Shown here: positions 55,513 through 64,000 of the stretch, piece after piece
Numbering within the stretch: the stretch's first letter is position 1
How the letters are laid out: the number at the start of each line of letters is the position of its first letter
Source of the DNA: Rhodoferax sp.
Lineage (GTDB): Bacteria; Pseudomonadota; Gammaproteobacteria; Burkholderiales; Burkholderiaceae_C
Direction: 5' to 3'
DNA length: 64,000 nt
Assembly (NCBI GenBank): GCA_024236015.1
Contig: JACKLK010000003.1
Coordinates: 186,001-250,000 of the forward strand
The notes under the pieces: generated by a model
The model's database searches: none
What the model was told of the DNA's origin: nothing
The model's input: only the letters and a program-made list of their open reading frames with translations
Program-made: the position numbers and the translations under genes

Positions 55513-55545
55513 AAAAAAAATCCGCTGTGCGGGCGCACAGCGGAT
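55513..55545 (-). terminator. Rho-independent terminator of porin 1
   Basis: On the minus strand AATCCGCTGTGC pairs with GCACAGCGGATT and is followed by a run of eight T. It lies 48 nt after the porin stop. Confidence 0.92.
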
Positions 55546-55592
55546 TCTCGGGGTTTTTGTCGCGCAAACCGTCGTCTACGCGTCAACGGTCA

Positions 55593-56594
55593 TCAGAAAT
55601 TGTGAACCATGCCCAGGCCGTAGTTGGTCTGGCGCGTCGTCGCACCCACCACCGGATCGGTCTTGCCGTTCAGGTAGGCGGCGTAGACGTAGGTACGCTT
55701 GCTCAGGGGATATTGCGCCATCAGCGTGTAGGCGCTCGCCGTCGAGACCTTGGTACCGGCCGTCTTCAGATTTTCGCGCGCATACGACACCGCCAGCGTG
55801 GGTGCGCCGAACGGAATCTTGATGCCGACCTGGTAGCCAGAATCCTTGGAGTTCGTCGCGTCGTTCTTGGCACCTTCGAGCTGGGCGAACAACTTCGCTA
55901 CGCCGAAGTCGTACGAGGTACCCAATTCCCAGGCGGTGGTATCGGCAAGCGCGTTGAAACGCTGCGACTCCCAGGCGGCGCCAACGTTGAGTGCGCCCTG
56001 GGCGTACATCGCCTGCAGGCCGGTCAGACTCTTGAGCGTACCGGCCGCGCCGTTCTTGTTTTCACCTGGCGCCCACAATGCGGCGGCACTGAAGCCACCG
56101 AAGGACGGCGTCGAGTAGTAGACGGCATTGTCGATACGGCTGGAGTCGACATACGTGCCCGCGCCAAACGCGTAGTTCGCGGCGCTGTAGCCCGACATGC
56201 CGAGCGCGTCATGTTCGGTGTACAGGTTGTCGATGGTCGAGTACTGGCGACCGACCTGGAGCGAACCGAAACCACCCGACAAGCCGACCCAGGCCTGGCG
56301 ATGGAACTGGCGTGCGCTCGAAGCGCTGCCATCGTCGATGTTGAAGCCCTGCTCCAACTGGAAGTTGGCTTTCAGGCCGCCCCCAAGGTCCTCGGAACCT
56401 TTGAGTCCCCAGCGGCTTCCCGTATGGGCGCCGGAGCGAATCAGTGAGCCACCATCGACCGTGGTGACACCACCAACTTCCGTCTTCTGGCTTGCGATGG
56501 ACGCATCGATGCGGCCATACAGAGTGACGGATGACTGCGCAGAAGCTGCGCCAGCGAATGCCATGACGGCAATAGACACGAGGGTCTTGTTCAT
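55593..56594 (-). CDS. Burkholderiales-type trimeric outer-membrane porin (1)
   Basis: 333 aa from MNKTLVSIAVMAFAGAASAQ, signal peptide cut before QSSVTLYGRID. It has the gram-negative porin pattern VTLYGRIDASI, SRWGLKGSEDLGGGLKA, FQLEQGFNIDDG, GFGSLQVGRQY and the C-terminal aromatic YGLGMVHNF, needed for BAM assembly. It lets small solutes through the outer membrane. A second porin lies upstream on the same strand, each with its own terminator. Confidence 0.96.
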   Translation of the reverse strand: MNKTLVSIAVMAFAGAASAQSSVTLYGRIDASIASQKTEVGGVTTVDGGSLIRSGAHTGSRWGLKGSEDLGGGLKANFQLEQGFNIDDGSASSARQFHRQAWVGLSGGFGSLQVGRQYSTIDNLYTEHDALGMSGYSAANYAFGAGTYVDSSRIDNAVYYSTPSFGGFSAAALWAPGENKNGAAGTLKSLTGLQAMYAQGALNVGAAWESQRFNALADTTAWELGTSYDFGVAKLFAQLEGAKNDATNSKDSGYQVGIKIPFGAPTLAVSYARENLKTAGTKVSTASAYTLMAQYPLSKRTYVYAAYLNGKTDPVVGATTRQTNYGLGMVHNF

Positions 56595-56765
56595 TTCAGC
56601 TTTCTCGAAAAGAGTGGTTGGAAGCCCGCGCATGGAAGCTGCGCCGGGCAAAACGGATTTTAGTCTCGCTCAGGGTAAACCCTAGCAAGAAAGCTGTTAC
56701 TCAACGTTTTATTTAAGGTCTGTTTCAGCGCCAGGGCGAACCGCTATTCCCATCACCCAGGCATC

Positions 56766-56797
56766 AAAAAAACCCGCTGTGTTTCCACAGCGGGTTT
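56766..56797 (-). terminator. Rho-independent terminator of porin 2
   Basis: On the minus strand AACCCGCTGTG pairs with CACAGCGGGTT around a 4-nt loop, then a run of T. It lies 45 nt after the porin 2 stop. Confidence 0.92.
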
Positions 56798-56841
56798 TCA
56801 AACTATCAGACTGTCACACTGGCCAGATGCCAGCGCGATGA

Positions 56842-57873
56842 TCAGAAGTTGTGGACCAGACCCAGGCCGTACTTGGTGACCTTGGTGGTGTTGTTGGCGC
56901 CAGCCGGATCGGTCTCACCACGACGGTAAGCAGCGTACACATAGGTGCGCTTGCTCAGGTCATATTTGCCCAACAGGCTGAAAGCTTTGGCATCGGACAC
57001 TTTCGTGCCAGCGACTTTTTGCTTTTCAGCAGCGTAACCAGCGGTCAGGCTGGCAGCGCCGAACGGAACAACCACGCCCAGGCCGTAGCCGGAGTCTTTG
57101 CCGGTGCCGACGGTGTTCTTGTTCTTGCCGTTTTCCAGTTGCAGGTATGCCTTGGCCATGCCGAAGTCATACGAAGCGCCGAAGTTGGTGTCGGTGCGAG
57201 CCTGGTTTGCGCCAACTGCATTGGCTTTGTTCGACTGCCAGCCCAAGCCAGCAGCGATCGGGCCGTTGCTGTAGTTGGCCATGAAGCCGTAGACCTTGCC
57301 AGCGCTGGCTGCAGCGGTCTTGTCTTCGCCCGGAGCCCACATGGCTGCGATCGAGAAGCCACCCATCGAAGGCGACGTGTACATGACGGTGTTGTCCTGA
57401 CGGCCAACGCAGTTACCGGAACCGCCCGTGCCGCAACCGACGTTGAACGAATAACCCATGGCGCTGAAGCCAGAGTAGCCGAACGGATCGTATTTGCCGT
57501 ACATCGTGTGGGTGATGTCATATTGACGGCCAACTTTCAACGAACCGAAACCACCGTCCAGGCCAACCCAGGCACCACGATGGAACTGGCGAGCGCTGGA
57601 AGCGGTGCCGTCATCAATGTTGAAGCCCTGCTCCAACTGGAAGATGGCTTTCAAACCGCCGCCCAGATCTTCAGAACCCTTCAGGCCCCAACGGCTACCG
57701 GTGTGAGCACCAGAGCTGATCAGCGCACCAGGATCAGCAACAGTCACGCCACCGGTGGTGGTTTTCTGGTTGCCGATGGACGCATCGATACGACCGTACA
57801 GGGTCACCGACGATTGCGCCGATGCTGCGCCGAATGCGGCCAGGGCGGCAATCGCTACGAGTGTCTTTTTCAT
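56842..57873 (-). CDS. Burkholderiales-type trimeric outer-membrane porin (2)
   Basis: 343 aa from MKKTLVAIAALAAFGAASAQ, ending KYGLGLVHNF. It shares most signatures with porin 1, so a tandem duplication is likely. Its loops differ, with the Cys pair CGTGGSGNC absent in porin 1. Third-position GC is lower than in the neighbours (many GCT, AAC, GGT-type codons), as usual for very highly expressed genes. Probably the major porin. A leader of at least 25 nt precedes the ATG. Confidence 0.96.
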   Translation of the reverse strand: MKKTLVAIAALAAFGAASAQSSVTLYGRIDASIGNQKTTTGGVTVADPGALISSGAHTGSRWGLKGSEDLGGGLKAIFQLEQGFNIDDGTASSARQFHRGAWVGLDGGFGSLKVGRQYDITHTMYGKYDPFGYSGFSAMGYSFNVGCGTGGSGNCVGRQDNTVMYTSPSMGGFSIAAMWAPGEDKTAAASAGKVYGFMANYSNGPIAAGLGWQSNKANAVGANQARTDTNFGASYDFGMAKAYLQLENGKNKNTVGTGKDSGYGLGVVVPFGAASLTAGYAAEKQKVAGTKVSDAKAFSLLGKYDLSKRTYVYAAYRRGETDPAGANNTTKVTKYGLGLVHNF

Positions 57874-58222
57874 TTCAAGTTTCTCCAAGGTTAAACATAG
57901 GGCTCCGGTTCTGAGGTACTCGGAACCCCGGGCCAACCTCCTGTTCAAGGAAGTTGTATGTATTGCACCAGACGAGCGCCGGTTTGGCAAAGATATCGCC
58001 GGAAAAAAACATCGACGGGCCGTTTTCGTTGCAGGCGTGCAACAAACCCGAATGCCTGGCCGCCCCCCCTGAATTTCGAGGCCGGCGATGGCCGGGAAAC
58101 GTCGGCCCATGACGGCGAAATCGACCGTGAAAGCCGACCGGCGCGCGGCTTCTGCCATCATCAGGGGCATGGCGTGCCGGCCCGCGAGGGCGCTGGCATG
58201 TCGACCTCCGGAGGAAGCCACC
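57874..58222. other. Divergent porin 2 / coq7 intergenic region
   Basis: Contains the porin 2 promoter and leader on the left; GGTTC/GAACC arms in the leader could form a weak hairpin. The coq7 SD GGAGGAAG lies on the right. I cannot assign -35/-10 boxes with confidence. No gene seen. Confidence 0.4.
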
Positions 58223-58864
58223 ATGCCCGATCAAGCCCGAACCACCACCGACCAGCTGCTGGCGACCGCCGACGCATCGCTGCGCACGCTGTTTGCGACA
58301 CCCCGCGCGTCGCGCCCCTGCCCGACGCTGGCCCACGAGCCCACGGAACTCTCGGGCGCCGACAAGGCCGAGTCCGGTGCGCTGATGCGGGTCAACCATG
58401 TCGGCGAGGTCTGCGCCCAGGCCTTGTACACGGCGCAGGCCCTGGCGACCCGCAGCCCTTCGCTGCGCACGCATTTCGCGCAGGCCAGCGCCGAGGAAAC
58501 CGACCACCTGGCCTGGACCCGGCAACGGCTGGACGAACTCGGCAGCCGCCCGTCGCTGCTCAATCCGCTGTGGTACGCCGGGGCCTTCGGCCTGGGCCTG
58601 CTGGCCGGACGGCTGGGCGACCGGGTCAGCCTGGGCTTCGTCGTGGAAACCGAAAAGCAGGTCGAGGCCCACCTGCAGGGCCACATGCAGCGTCTGCCGC
58701 AGGCGGACCATGCCTCGCGCGCCATCGTCGCGCAAATGAAGGACGACGAAGCCCGCCATGCCCGCGACGCCCAGAACGCGGGCGCGGTGCGCATGCCCGC
58801 GCCCGTACGCGCATTGATGCGCGGCGCGGCCAAGGTCATGACGACGGTCGCCCACCGGATCTGA
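58223..58864 (+). CDS. coq7: Demethoxyubiquinone hydroxylase, Coq7/DMO type
   Basis: 213 aa from MPDQARTTTDQLLATAD with SD GGAGGAAG. Di-iron ligands: ESGALMRVNHVGEVCAQALY, SAEETDHLAW, VVETEKQVEAHL and KDDEARHARDA. It hydroxylates C6 of the ubiquinone ring, the aerobic last hydroxylation of ubiquinone synthesis, at the inner membrane face. It stands alone; convergent with the OsmC gene. Confidence 0.95.
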   Translation: MPDQARTTTDQLLATADASLRTLFATPRASRPCPTLAHEPTELSGADKAESGALMRVNHVGEVCAQALYTAQALATRSPSLRTHFAQASAEETDHLAWTRQRLDELGSRPSLLNPLWYAGAFGLGLLAGRLGDRVSLGFVVETEKQVEAHLQGHMQRLPQADHASRAIVAQMKDDEARHARDAQNAGAVRMPAPVRALMRGAAKVMTTVAHRI

Positions 58865-58950
58865 CCGTCCCGCGCAGACGCGGCCGATGCCCGTCCTGCG
58901 GGCGATGGCCCGCGCCAGCGTGCCAGCCACCGGAGCGCGGGCGCGGCGGT

Positions 58951-59400
58951 TCAGGCCTCGGTCAGCGTAAAACTCGTCGTGATGTTCGCCGTCTTGGCCA
59001 GCATGATGCTGGCCGAGCAGTATTTGTCGTGGCTCATCGCGATCGCCCGTTCGACCGCGGCCGGCGGTATGCCCTTGCCGCTGATCTCGAAATGCATGTG
59101 GATGGCGGTGAACACCTTGGGATCGACGTCGGCGCGTTCGGCCGTGATCTTGCAGCTGCACTGGTGCACGTCGTGCCGACCCCGCTTGAGGATCAGCACC
59201 ACGTCGTAGGCGGTGCAGCCGCCGGTGCCGGCGAGCAGGGTTTCCATCGGGCGCGGCGCCAGGTTCCGGCCACCGTTCTCGGGCTTGGCGGCATCGGGCG
59301 CGCCGTCCATCACCAGCGTGTGGCCGGAACCGGTCTCGGCCAGAAAACCCATGCCCGAACGTGTGCCCGCGTGTCCGGTCCAGCTGACGGTGCATTCCAT
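58951..59400 (-). CDS. OsmC-family protein (YhfA-like)
   Basis: 149 aa from MECTVSWTGHAGTRSGMGF. The two redox Cys are at 62 (GTGGCTAYDVVLIL) and 128 (HDKYCSASIMLAKT). Such proteins reduce organic hydroperoxides or have unclear roles (YhfA). The longer in-frame start at 59478 is not family-like. It is divergent from ilvA. Confidence 0.9.
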   Translation of the reverse strand: MECTVSWTGHAGTRSGMGFLAETGSGHTLVMDGAPDAAKPENGGRNLAPRPMETLLAGTGGCTAYDVVLILKRGRHDVHQCSCKITAERADVDPKVFTAIHMHFEISGKGIPPAAVERAIAMSHDKYCSASIMLAKTANITTSFTLTEA

Positions 59401-59492
59401 GGTGTGTCGATCTCCAGAAGATGTGATGCGCCGCCCTTGCCGGCGGCGGCGAAGATACACATTTTCCCCCAAGGGCACGGCGCTTATGATCC

Positions 59493-61070
59493 ATGGCCAG
59501 CAAGCCCGTTCCCATGAAGCCCAAATCCCTGACCCCCGCCGACTACCTGAAGAAGATCCTGACCGCCCGCGTCTACGACGTGGCGGTCGAAACGCCGCTC
59601 GAGCCGGCGAAGAACCTGAGCCGCCGGCTGCACAACAAGATCCTGCTCAAGCGCGAGGACCAGCAGGCAGTACGCAGCTTCAAGCTGCGCGGCGCCTACA
59701 ACAAGATGGCGCAACTCACGGCCGACGAACTGGCGCGCGGCGTGATCTGCGCATCCGCCGGCAACCATGCGCAAGGCGTGGCGATGAGCGCCCACAAGCT
59801 CGGCTCGCGCGCCGTGATCGTCATGCCCACGACGACGCCGCAGCTCAAGGTCGACGCGGTGCGCGCACTCGGCGGCGAAACCGTGCTGTTCGGCGACAGC
59901 TACTCCGACGCCTACGAACACGCGGTCACGCTCCAGGCCGAGCAGGGCTTGACCTTCGTGCACCCGTTCGACGATCCGGACGTGATCGCCGGCCAGGGCA
60001 CGGTGGCGATGGAAATCCTGCGCCAGCACCAGGGCGAACTGCACGCCGTGTTCGTCGCCATCGGCGGCGGCGGCCTGATCTCGGGCGTGGCCAACTACAT
60101 CAAGGCCGTGCGCCCGGAGGTCAAGGTCATCGGCGTGCAGATGAACGACTCCGACGCCATGATGCGTTCGGTGCGGGCGAAAAAACGGCTGGCATTGCCC
60201 GACGTGGGCTTGTTCTCGGACGGCACCGCGGTCAAGCTGGTGGGCGAGGAGACCTTCCGCATTGCGCGCAACCTGGTCGACGAATTCATGACCGTGGACA
60301 CCGATGCCGTGTGCGCCGCCATCAAGGACGTGTTCGTCGACACGCGCAGCATCGTCGAGCCCGCCGGCGCGCTGGCGGTGGCGGCCATCAAGCAATACGT
60401 GGCGACCCACAAGACCCGCGGCGAAACCTACGCCGCCATCCTGTGCGGCGCCAACATGAACTTCGACAGGCTGCGGTTCGTCGCCGAACGCGCCGAAGTC
60501 GGCGAGGAGCGCGAGGCCTTGTTCGCGGTCACGATTCCCGAGGAGCGTGGCAGCTTCCGGCGCTTTTGCCAGGTCATCGGCGACCTGCCCGGCGGCGCGC
60601 GCAACGTGACCGAGTTCAGCTACCGCATCAGCGACGCCAACCAGGCCCATGTGTTTGTCGGCGTCACGACCCACGGCAAGGGAGAGAGCGGCAAGATCGC
60701 TGCCAACTTCAACAAGCATGGCTTCGAGGCGCTCGACCTGACCCACGACGACCTGGCGCAGGAACATATCCGCCACATGGTCGGCGGCCACTCCGGGCTG
60801 GCATGCGACGAACGCCTGCTGCGTTTCGTCTTCCCCGAGCGCCCGGGCGCGCTGATGAAGTTCCTGAGCCTGATGCAGCCGAACTGGAACATCAGCCTGT
60901 TCCACTACCGCAACCAGGGCGCCGACTACGGCCGCATCCTGGTCGGACTGCAGGTGCCCAAGACCGACGAGAAGGCATTTGCCGCATTTCTCGGCGAACT
61001 CGACTACCCGCATGTCGAGGAAACCGGCAATCCGGCCTACCGGATGTTCCTGCGACAGCAGGCGGCATGA
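59493..61070 (+). CDS. ilvA: Threonine ammonia-lyase, biosynthetic
   Basis: 525 aa; an ATG at 59514 (MKPKSLTPADYL) is an alternative. The PLP Lys64 lies in VRSFKLRGAYNK, and the PLP phosphate loop is IGGGGLISGVANY. The C-terminal third has two ACT-like domains (GSFRRFCQVIGDLPGGARNV; RPGALMKFLSLMQPNWNIS) for feedback control by isoleucine and valine. First step of isoleucine synthesis. Its stop overlaps the ATG of a 48-codon repeat ORF by ATGA. Confidence 0.97.
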   Translation: MASKPVPMKPKSLTPADYLKKILTARVYDVAVETPLEPAKNLSRRLHNKILLKREDQQAVRSFKLRGAYNKMAQLTADELARGVICASAGNHAQGVAMSAHKLGSRAVIVMPTTTPQLKVDAVRALGGETVLFGDSYSDAYEHAVTLQAEQGLTFVHPFDDPDVIAGQGTVAMEILRQHQGELHAVFVAIGGGGLISGVANYIKAVRPEVKVIGVQMNDSDAMMRSVRAKKRLALPDVGLFSDGTAVKLVGEETFRIARNLVDEFMTVDTDAVCAAIKDVFVDTRSIVEPAGALAVAAIKQYVATHKTRGETYAAILCGANMNFDRLRFVAERAEVGEEREALFAVTIPEERGSFRRFCQVIGDLPGGARNVTEFSYRISDANQAHVFVGVTTHGKGESGKIAANFNKHGFEALDLTHDDLAQEHIRHMVGGHSGLACDERLLRFVFPERPGALMKFLSLMQPNWNISLFHYRNQGADYGRILVGLQVPKTDEKAFAAFLGELDYPHVEETGNPAYRMFLRQQAA

Positions 61071-61213
61071 GACGCCGGGCCGTCCCCAAGGCGAATAACG
61101 CAATGCGCAGCATGGAGGGTAGTCGAATGTACCGCCGGGCCGTCCCCAAGGCGAATAACGCAATGCGCAGCATGGAGGCTAGTCCAATGAACCGAAGGCA
61201 GGCCGCACCATGA
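61067..61213 (+). CDS. 48-codon tandem-repeat ORF coupled to both neighbours by ATGA overlaps
   Basis: Reads MRRRAVPKANNAMRSMEGSR then MYRRAVPKANNAMRSMEASP and MNRRQAAP. Two 20-codon units give nearly identical peptides with net positive charge. Its ATG (61067) overlaps the ilvA TGA and its TGA (61211-61213) overlaps the ATG of the 5'-nucleotidase, both by ATGA. Each unit has a GGAGG 8 nt before an in-frame ATG. It may be a translated leader/coupling peptide or only an intergenic repeat that happens to be open. No homologue recognised. Confidence 0.4.
   Translation: MRRRAVPKANNAMRSMEGSRMYRRAVPKANNAMRSMEASPMNRRQAAP
61073..61192 (+). repeat. Two tandem 60-bp direct repeats
   Basis: 61073-61132 and 61133-61192 differ at only three positions (61119/61179, 61125/61185, 61130/61190). 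The unit starts CGCCGGGCCGTCCCCAAGGC and contains ATGCGCAGCATGGAGG. The length is a multiple of three. It lies exactly between ilvA and the nucleotidase. Confidence 0.97.
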
Positions 61214-62154
61214 GCGCCTCTCTCGAAGGCAAGCTGGTCGTCGCGATATCGTCGCGCGCATTGTTCGACTTCGAGGAAGAAAACACGGTGTTCGAGCAGG
61301 GCGAAGGCCAGCACCGCGACAAGGCCTACATGCAGCTGCAACTCGAGCGCCTCGAGCAGCCGGCCAAGCCGGGCGTGGCGTTCTCGCTGGTGCGCAAGCT
61401 GCTCGCCTTCAACCAGACCGACGACGCGACCGCCGCGACCGGCCGGCCGGTCTCGCAGCCGGTCGAGGTCGTGATCCTGTCGCGCAATGACCCGGTCTCG
61501 GGCATGCGGGTGTTCCGCTCGGCCAAGCATTACGGCCTGTCGATCCAGCGCGGCAGCTTCACCCGGGGCCAGCCACCGTGGCGTTATCTCAAGCCCCTGC
61601 ACGCCAACCTGTTCCTGTCCGCGCACCTGAGCGACGTGCGCGCGGCACTGGAAGCCGGCGTGCCGGCGGCGCAGGTCTACCCGCAATCGGCGCGCGCCAG
61701 CGAGGCCCATCCCGGCGAGGTGCGTATCGCCTTCGACGGCGACGCGGTGTTGTTCAGCGACGAGGCCGAGCGCATCTACCAGGCCCAGGGCCTGAGCGCG
61801 TTCCAGCAGCACGAGATCGAGAAGGCCGCGCAGCCGCTGCTGGCCGGCCCGTTCAAGCCGCTGCTGGCGGCGCTGCACCGGCTGCAGCAGGAAAGCACGC
61901 CAACCATGCGCATCCGCACCGCATTGGTGACCGCGCGCAGTGCGCCGGCCCATGAACGCGCCATCCGCACGCTGATGAACTGGAACATCGAGGTCGACGA
62001 GGCCATGTTCCTCGGCGGCCTGGCCAAGGGCGAATTCCTGCGCGAGTTCGAGCCCGACTTCTTCTTCGACGACCAGACCGGCCATATCGAGTCGGCCGCG
62101 CGCCACGTGCCCTCGGGCCACGTGGCCAGCGGCATTTCGAACCCCCAGGCCTGA
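61210..62154 (+). CDS. 5'-nucleotidase (cN-I/PF06189 type)
   Basis: 314 aa: MSASLEGKLVVAISSRALFD, VEVVILSRNDPVSGMRVFRS, LFLSAHLSDVRAALEAGVPA and RIAFDGDAVLFSDEAERIYQ followed by the Asp-rich C-terminal FDDQTGHI. Cytosolic 5'-nucleotidase I family members dephosphorylate nucleoside monophosphates. It begins inside the stop of the repeat ORF and is followed 48 nt later by the ABC transporter gene in the same direction. Confidence 0.88.
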   Translation: MSASLEGKLVVAISSRALFDFEEENTVFEQGEGQHRDKAYMQLQLERLEQPAKPGVAFSLVRKLLAFNQTDDATAATGRPVSQPVEVVILSRNDPVSGMRVFRSAKHYGLSIQRGSFTRGQPPWRYLKPLHANLFLSAHLSDVRAALEAGVPAAQVYPQSARASEAHPGEVRIAFDGDAVLFSDEAERIYQAQGLSAFQQHEIEKAAQPLLAGPFKPLLAALHRLQQESTPTMRIRTALVTARSAPAHERAIRTLMNWNIEVDEAMFLGGLAKGEFLREFEPDFFFDDQTGHIESAARHVPSGHVASGISNPQA

Positions 62155-62202
62155 CGCCGGCGTCGCTGGTCCCCCTCCGTTCCGATTCACGAGGTCCTCA
62201 CC

Positions 62203-63966
62203 ATGGGCATGCGCGAGAAATTCGCCAGTTTCCAGGCATTCGCCAAGCGGGTGCTGCAGTTGTCGGCACCGTATTTCCAGTCCGAGCAGAAGTGGCGGGC
62301 CCGCGGCATGTTCGTGGCCATCGTCGTGCTGAACCTGGCCTCGGTCTACATGGCGGTGCTGTTCAACCAGTGGTACAACCTGTTCTATACCGCGCTCGAA
62401 GGCAAGGACCAGCTGGAGTTCTGGAACCAGATCGGCCGCTTCACCTACCTGGCCTTCATCGCGATCGTGATCGCGGTCTACCGCTTCTACCTGACGCAGC
62501 TGCTCGAGATGGAGTGGCGGCGCTGGATGACGGGGTATTACCTGCGGCGCTGGCTCGGCGGCGATGCGTTCTACCGCATGGAACTGGCGCGTTACGCCAG
62601 CGCCGAAGGCATCAAGGCCGACAACCCCGACCAGCGGATCTCGGAAGACGTGAACCAGTTCACCGCGCAGACGGTCGGCCTGACCATGGGCGTGCTCAAC
62701 GCCGGCGTCACGCTGGCGAGTTTCGTCGGCATCCTGTGGAGCCTGTCGGGCGCCTTCAGCTTCGAGCTGGCGGGCCGCTCGGTCACCATCCCCGGCTTCA
62801 TGGTCTGGATGGCCATCCTGTATTGCCTGGTCGGCAGCGTGCTGACCCACTACATCGGGCGGCGGCAGATCCGGCTCAATTTCGAACAGCAGAAACGCGA
62901 GGCGGATTTCCGCCACCACATGGTGCGGGTGCGCGAATACAGCGAAGCCATCGCGCTCGACCGCGGGCAGGCGGTCGAGCAGGAGCACCTGGGCACCCGT
63001 TTCGCCTCGGTGCTGAGCAACTACCTGCAGCTGATCAAGGCACAGAAAAGCCTGATCTGGTTTACCAGCTTCTTCGGCCAGGCCGCGGTGATCTTTCCGA
63101 TGATCATCGCCGCACCGCGGTATTTCAGCGGCGGCATCAACCTGGGCGGGCTGATGCAGATCAACTCGGCCTTCAGCCGGGTGCAGGACTCGCTGAGCTG
63201 GTTCGTCGACAACTACAGCGCGCTGGCCGCCTGGCGCGCCACGACCGACCGCCTGACCGGTTTCGACGACGCGATCGCCGCGGCCGAGGCATCCAACCCG
63301 CACCTGCAGATCATCGAGGGCGAAGCCCTGGCCGCGCGCCAGCTCGACATCCAGCTGCCCAACGGCACGCCGCTGCTGGCGAACACCACGCTGCAGGTCG
63401 CCGCCGGTGACCGCGTGTTGCTGCAAGGCCCGTCGGGGAGCGGCAAGTCGACGCTGTTTCGCACCCTGGCCGGCATCTGGCCCTATGCCGGCGGCGACGT
63501 GCGGCGCAGCCGCGACAGCATGTTCATCCCGCAACACCCGTATTTCCCCAACGGTACGCTGCGCGAGGCGCTGGCCTATCCGGAGGCTGCCGGCCGCTAC
63601 CCGGACGCCGAGATGCAGGCCGCGCTCAGCGAGGCGCTGCTGCCGCAGCTGGCCGGCGAGCTGGACCGGGTCGACGCCTGGAGCCAGAAACTCTCGGGTG
63701 GCGAGAAACAGCGCCTGGCGATCGCCCGGGTGCTGCTCAAGCAGCCCCAGTGGGTTTTTGCCGACGAAGCCACCAGTGCGCTGGATGCGCAGTCCGAGGA
63801 AACCGTCTACGGCAAATTGCTGGCCATGGTCGACAAGGCCGGTGGCGGCATCGTGTCGATCGCCCACCGCGCATCGGTGGCCGCCTTCCACGACCGGCGC
63901 TGGGAGCTCCAGGCGAGCGAAGCGGGTGCGCCGGCGCGTTATACGCTCAAGGCGACGGCGGGATAA
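62203..63966 (+). CDS. SbmA/BacA/YddA-type ABC transporter (fused membrane and ATPase domains)
   Basis: 587 aa. Six TM helices (MFVAIVVLNLASVYMAVLFN; TYLAFIAIVIAVYRFYLTQL; and others) with the ABC_membrane_2 motif NPDQRISEDVNQFT. ATPase domain: Walker A GPSGSGKST, signature LSGGEKQRLAIAR, Walker B WVFADEATSALD, and the H-loop SIAHRAS. Related proteins move peptides, vitamin B12 or acyl compounds. It probably forms a homodimer. It ends 34 bases before the window edge; no further gene is visible. Confidence 0.93.
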   Translation: MGMREKFASFQAFAKRVLQLSAPYFQSEQKWRARGMFVAIVVLNLASVYMAVLFNQWYNLFYTALEGKDQLEFWNQIGRFTYLAFIAIVIAVYRFYLTQLLEMEWRRWMTGYYLRRWLGGDAFYRMELARYASAEGIKADNPDQRISEDVNQFTAQTVGLTMGVLNAGVTLASFVGILWSLSGAFSFELAGRSVTIPGFMVWMAILYCLVGSVLTHYIGRRQIRLNFEQQKREADFRHHMVRVREYSEAIALDRGQAVEQEHLGTRFASVLSNYLQLIKAQKSLIWFTSFFGQAAVIFPMIIAAPRYFSGGINLGGLMQINSAFSRVQDSLSWFVDNYSALAAWRATTDRLTGFDDAIAAAEASNPHLQIIEGEALAARQLDIQLPNGTPLLANTTLQVAAGDRVLLQGPSGSGKSTLFRTLAGIWPYAGGDVRRSRDSMFIPQHPYFPNGTLREALAYPEAAGRYPDAEMQAALSEALLPQLAGELDRVDAWSQKLSGGEKQRLAIARVLLKQPQWVFADEATSALDAQSEETVYGKLLAMVDKAGGGIVSIAHRASVAAFHDRRWELQASEAGAPARYTLKATAG

Positions 63967-64000
63967 GGTCGTTGTCCGGCTGCGCCGCGACCTGCGCGAA

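Noticed and set aside
60892..63891. 999-codon minus-strand ORF opposite ilvA, the nucleotidase and the ABC transporter
   Set aside because: It spans three well-supported plus-strand genes and has no family motif.

Overview
The window is very GC-rich DNA in which nearly every base is coding. It looks like a chromosomal segment of a betaproteobacterium of the order Burkholderiales, most likely Alcaligenaceae-like. The reasons are a Bug-family (TctC) solute-binding protein, two tandem Burkholderiales-type porins, a CaiB-type CoA transferase paired with an HMG-CoA-lyase-like enzyme, an imuA/imuB/dnaE2 mutagenesis cassette and a HexR-controlled zwf/tal/pgi cluster. This is inferred from protein families; I could run no database search. 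I saw no rRNA, tRNA or CRISPR array.

Layout. 1-6.4 kb: a minus-strand unit of a LysR regulator, a cyclic-nucleotide-binding patatin lipase and a one-module NRPS cut by the window edge, divergent from a choline sulfatase. 8-16.8 kb: HMG-CoA-lyase-like enzyme and CoA transferase behind a candidate sigma-54 promoter, the divergent PrpR-like sigma-54 activator, an SDR-fold protein lacking its catalytic residues, a Bug protein, and an MFS transporter with a divergent AraC regulator. 17-24.8 kb: psiF, then dnaE2, imuB and imuA, split by an oppositely oriented DUF4157 (eCIS-core) gene; dnaE2 and imuAB each have a LexA box. 24.8-31.6 kb: a RES/Xre toxin-antitoxin pair, a P1 peptidase, a Bcr/CflA drug pump and several hydrolase or unknown genes. 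31.6-36.4 kb: ahpC-ahpF and groES-groEL with a perfect CIRCE operator. 36.4-38.4 kb: a FeeM-like acyltransferase and a complete IS5-family element with TTAG target duplication.

38.5-45.5 kb: central carbon metabolism. tal-pgi-ycaQ-HAD on the minus strand overlap one another and diverge from zwf-hexR, with a candidate HexR box between. 45.5-46.3 kb: a gene-free convergent gap holding two inverted copies of a roughly 245-bp palindromic element whose stems differ in sequence but stay paired in both copies. 46.4-54.6 kb: a peptide ABC importer (dppA divergent from dppB-M20 hydrolase-dppC-dppD-dppF) and an amidohydrolase. 54.6-64 kb: a DUF3047-like lipoprotein, two porins, coq7, an OsmC protein, ilvA, a 48-codon tandem-repeat ORF that overlaps both neighbours by ATGA, a 5'-nucleotidase and an SbmA-type ABC transporter.

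The least explained items are the paired structured elements (45559-46283), the double-coupled repeat ORF (61067-61213), the DUF4157 gene inside the SOS mutagenesis cassette, and the SDR without a catalytic tetrad.
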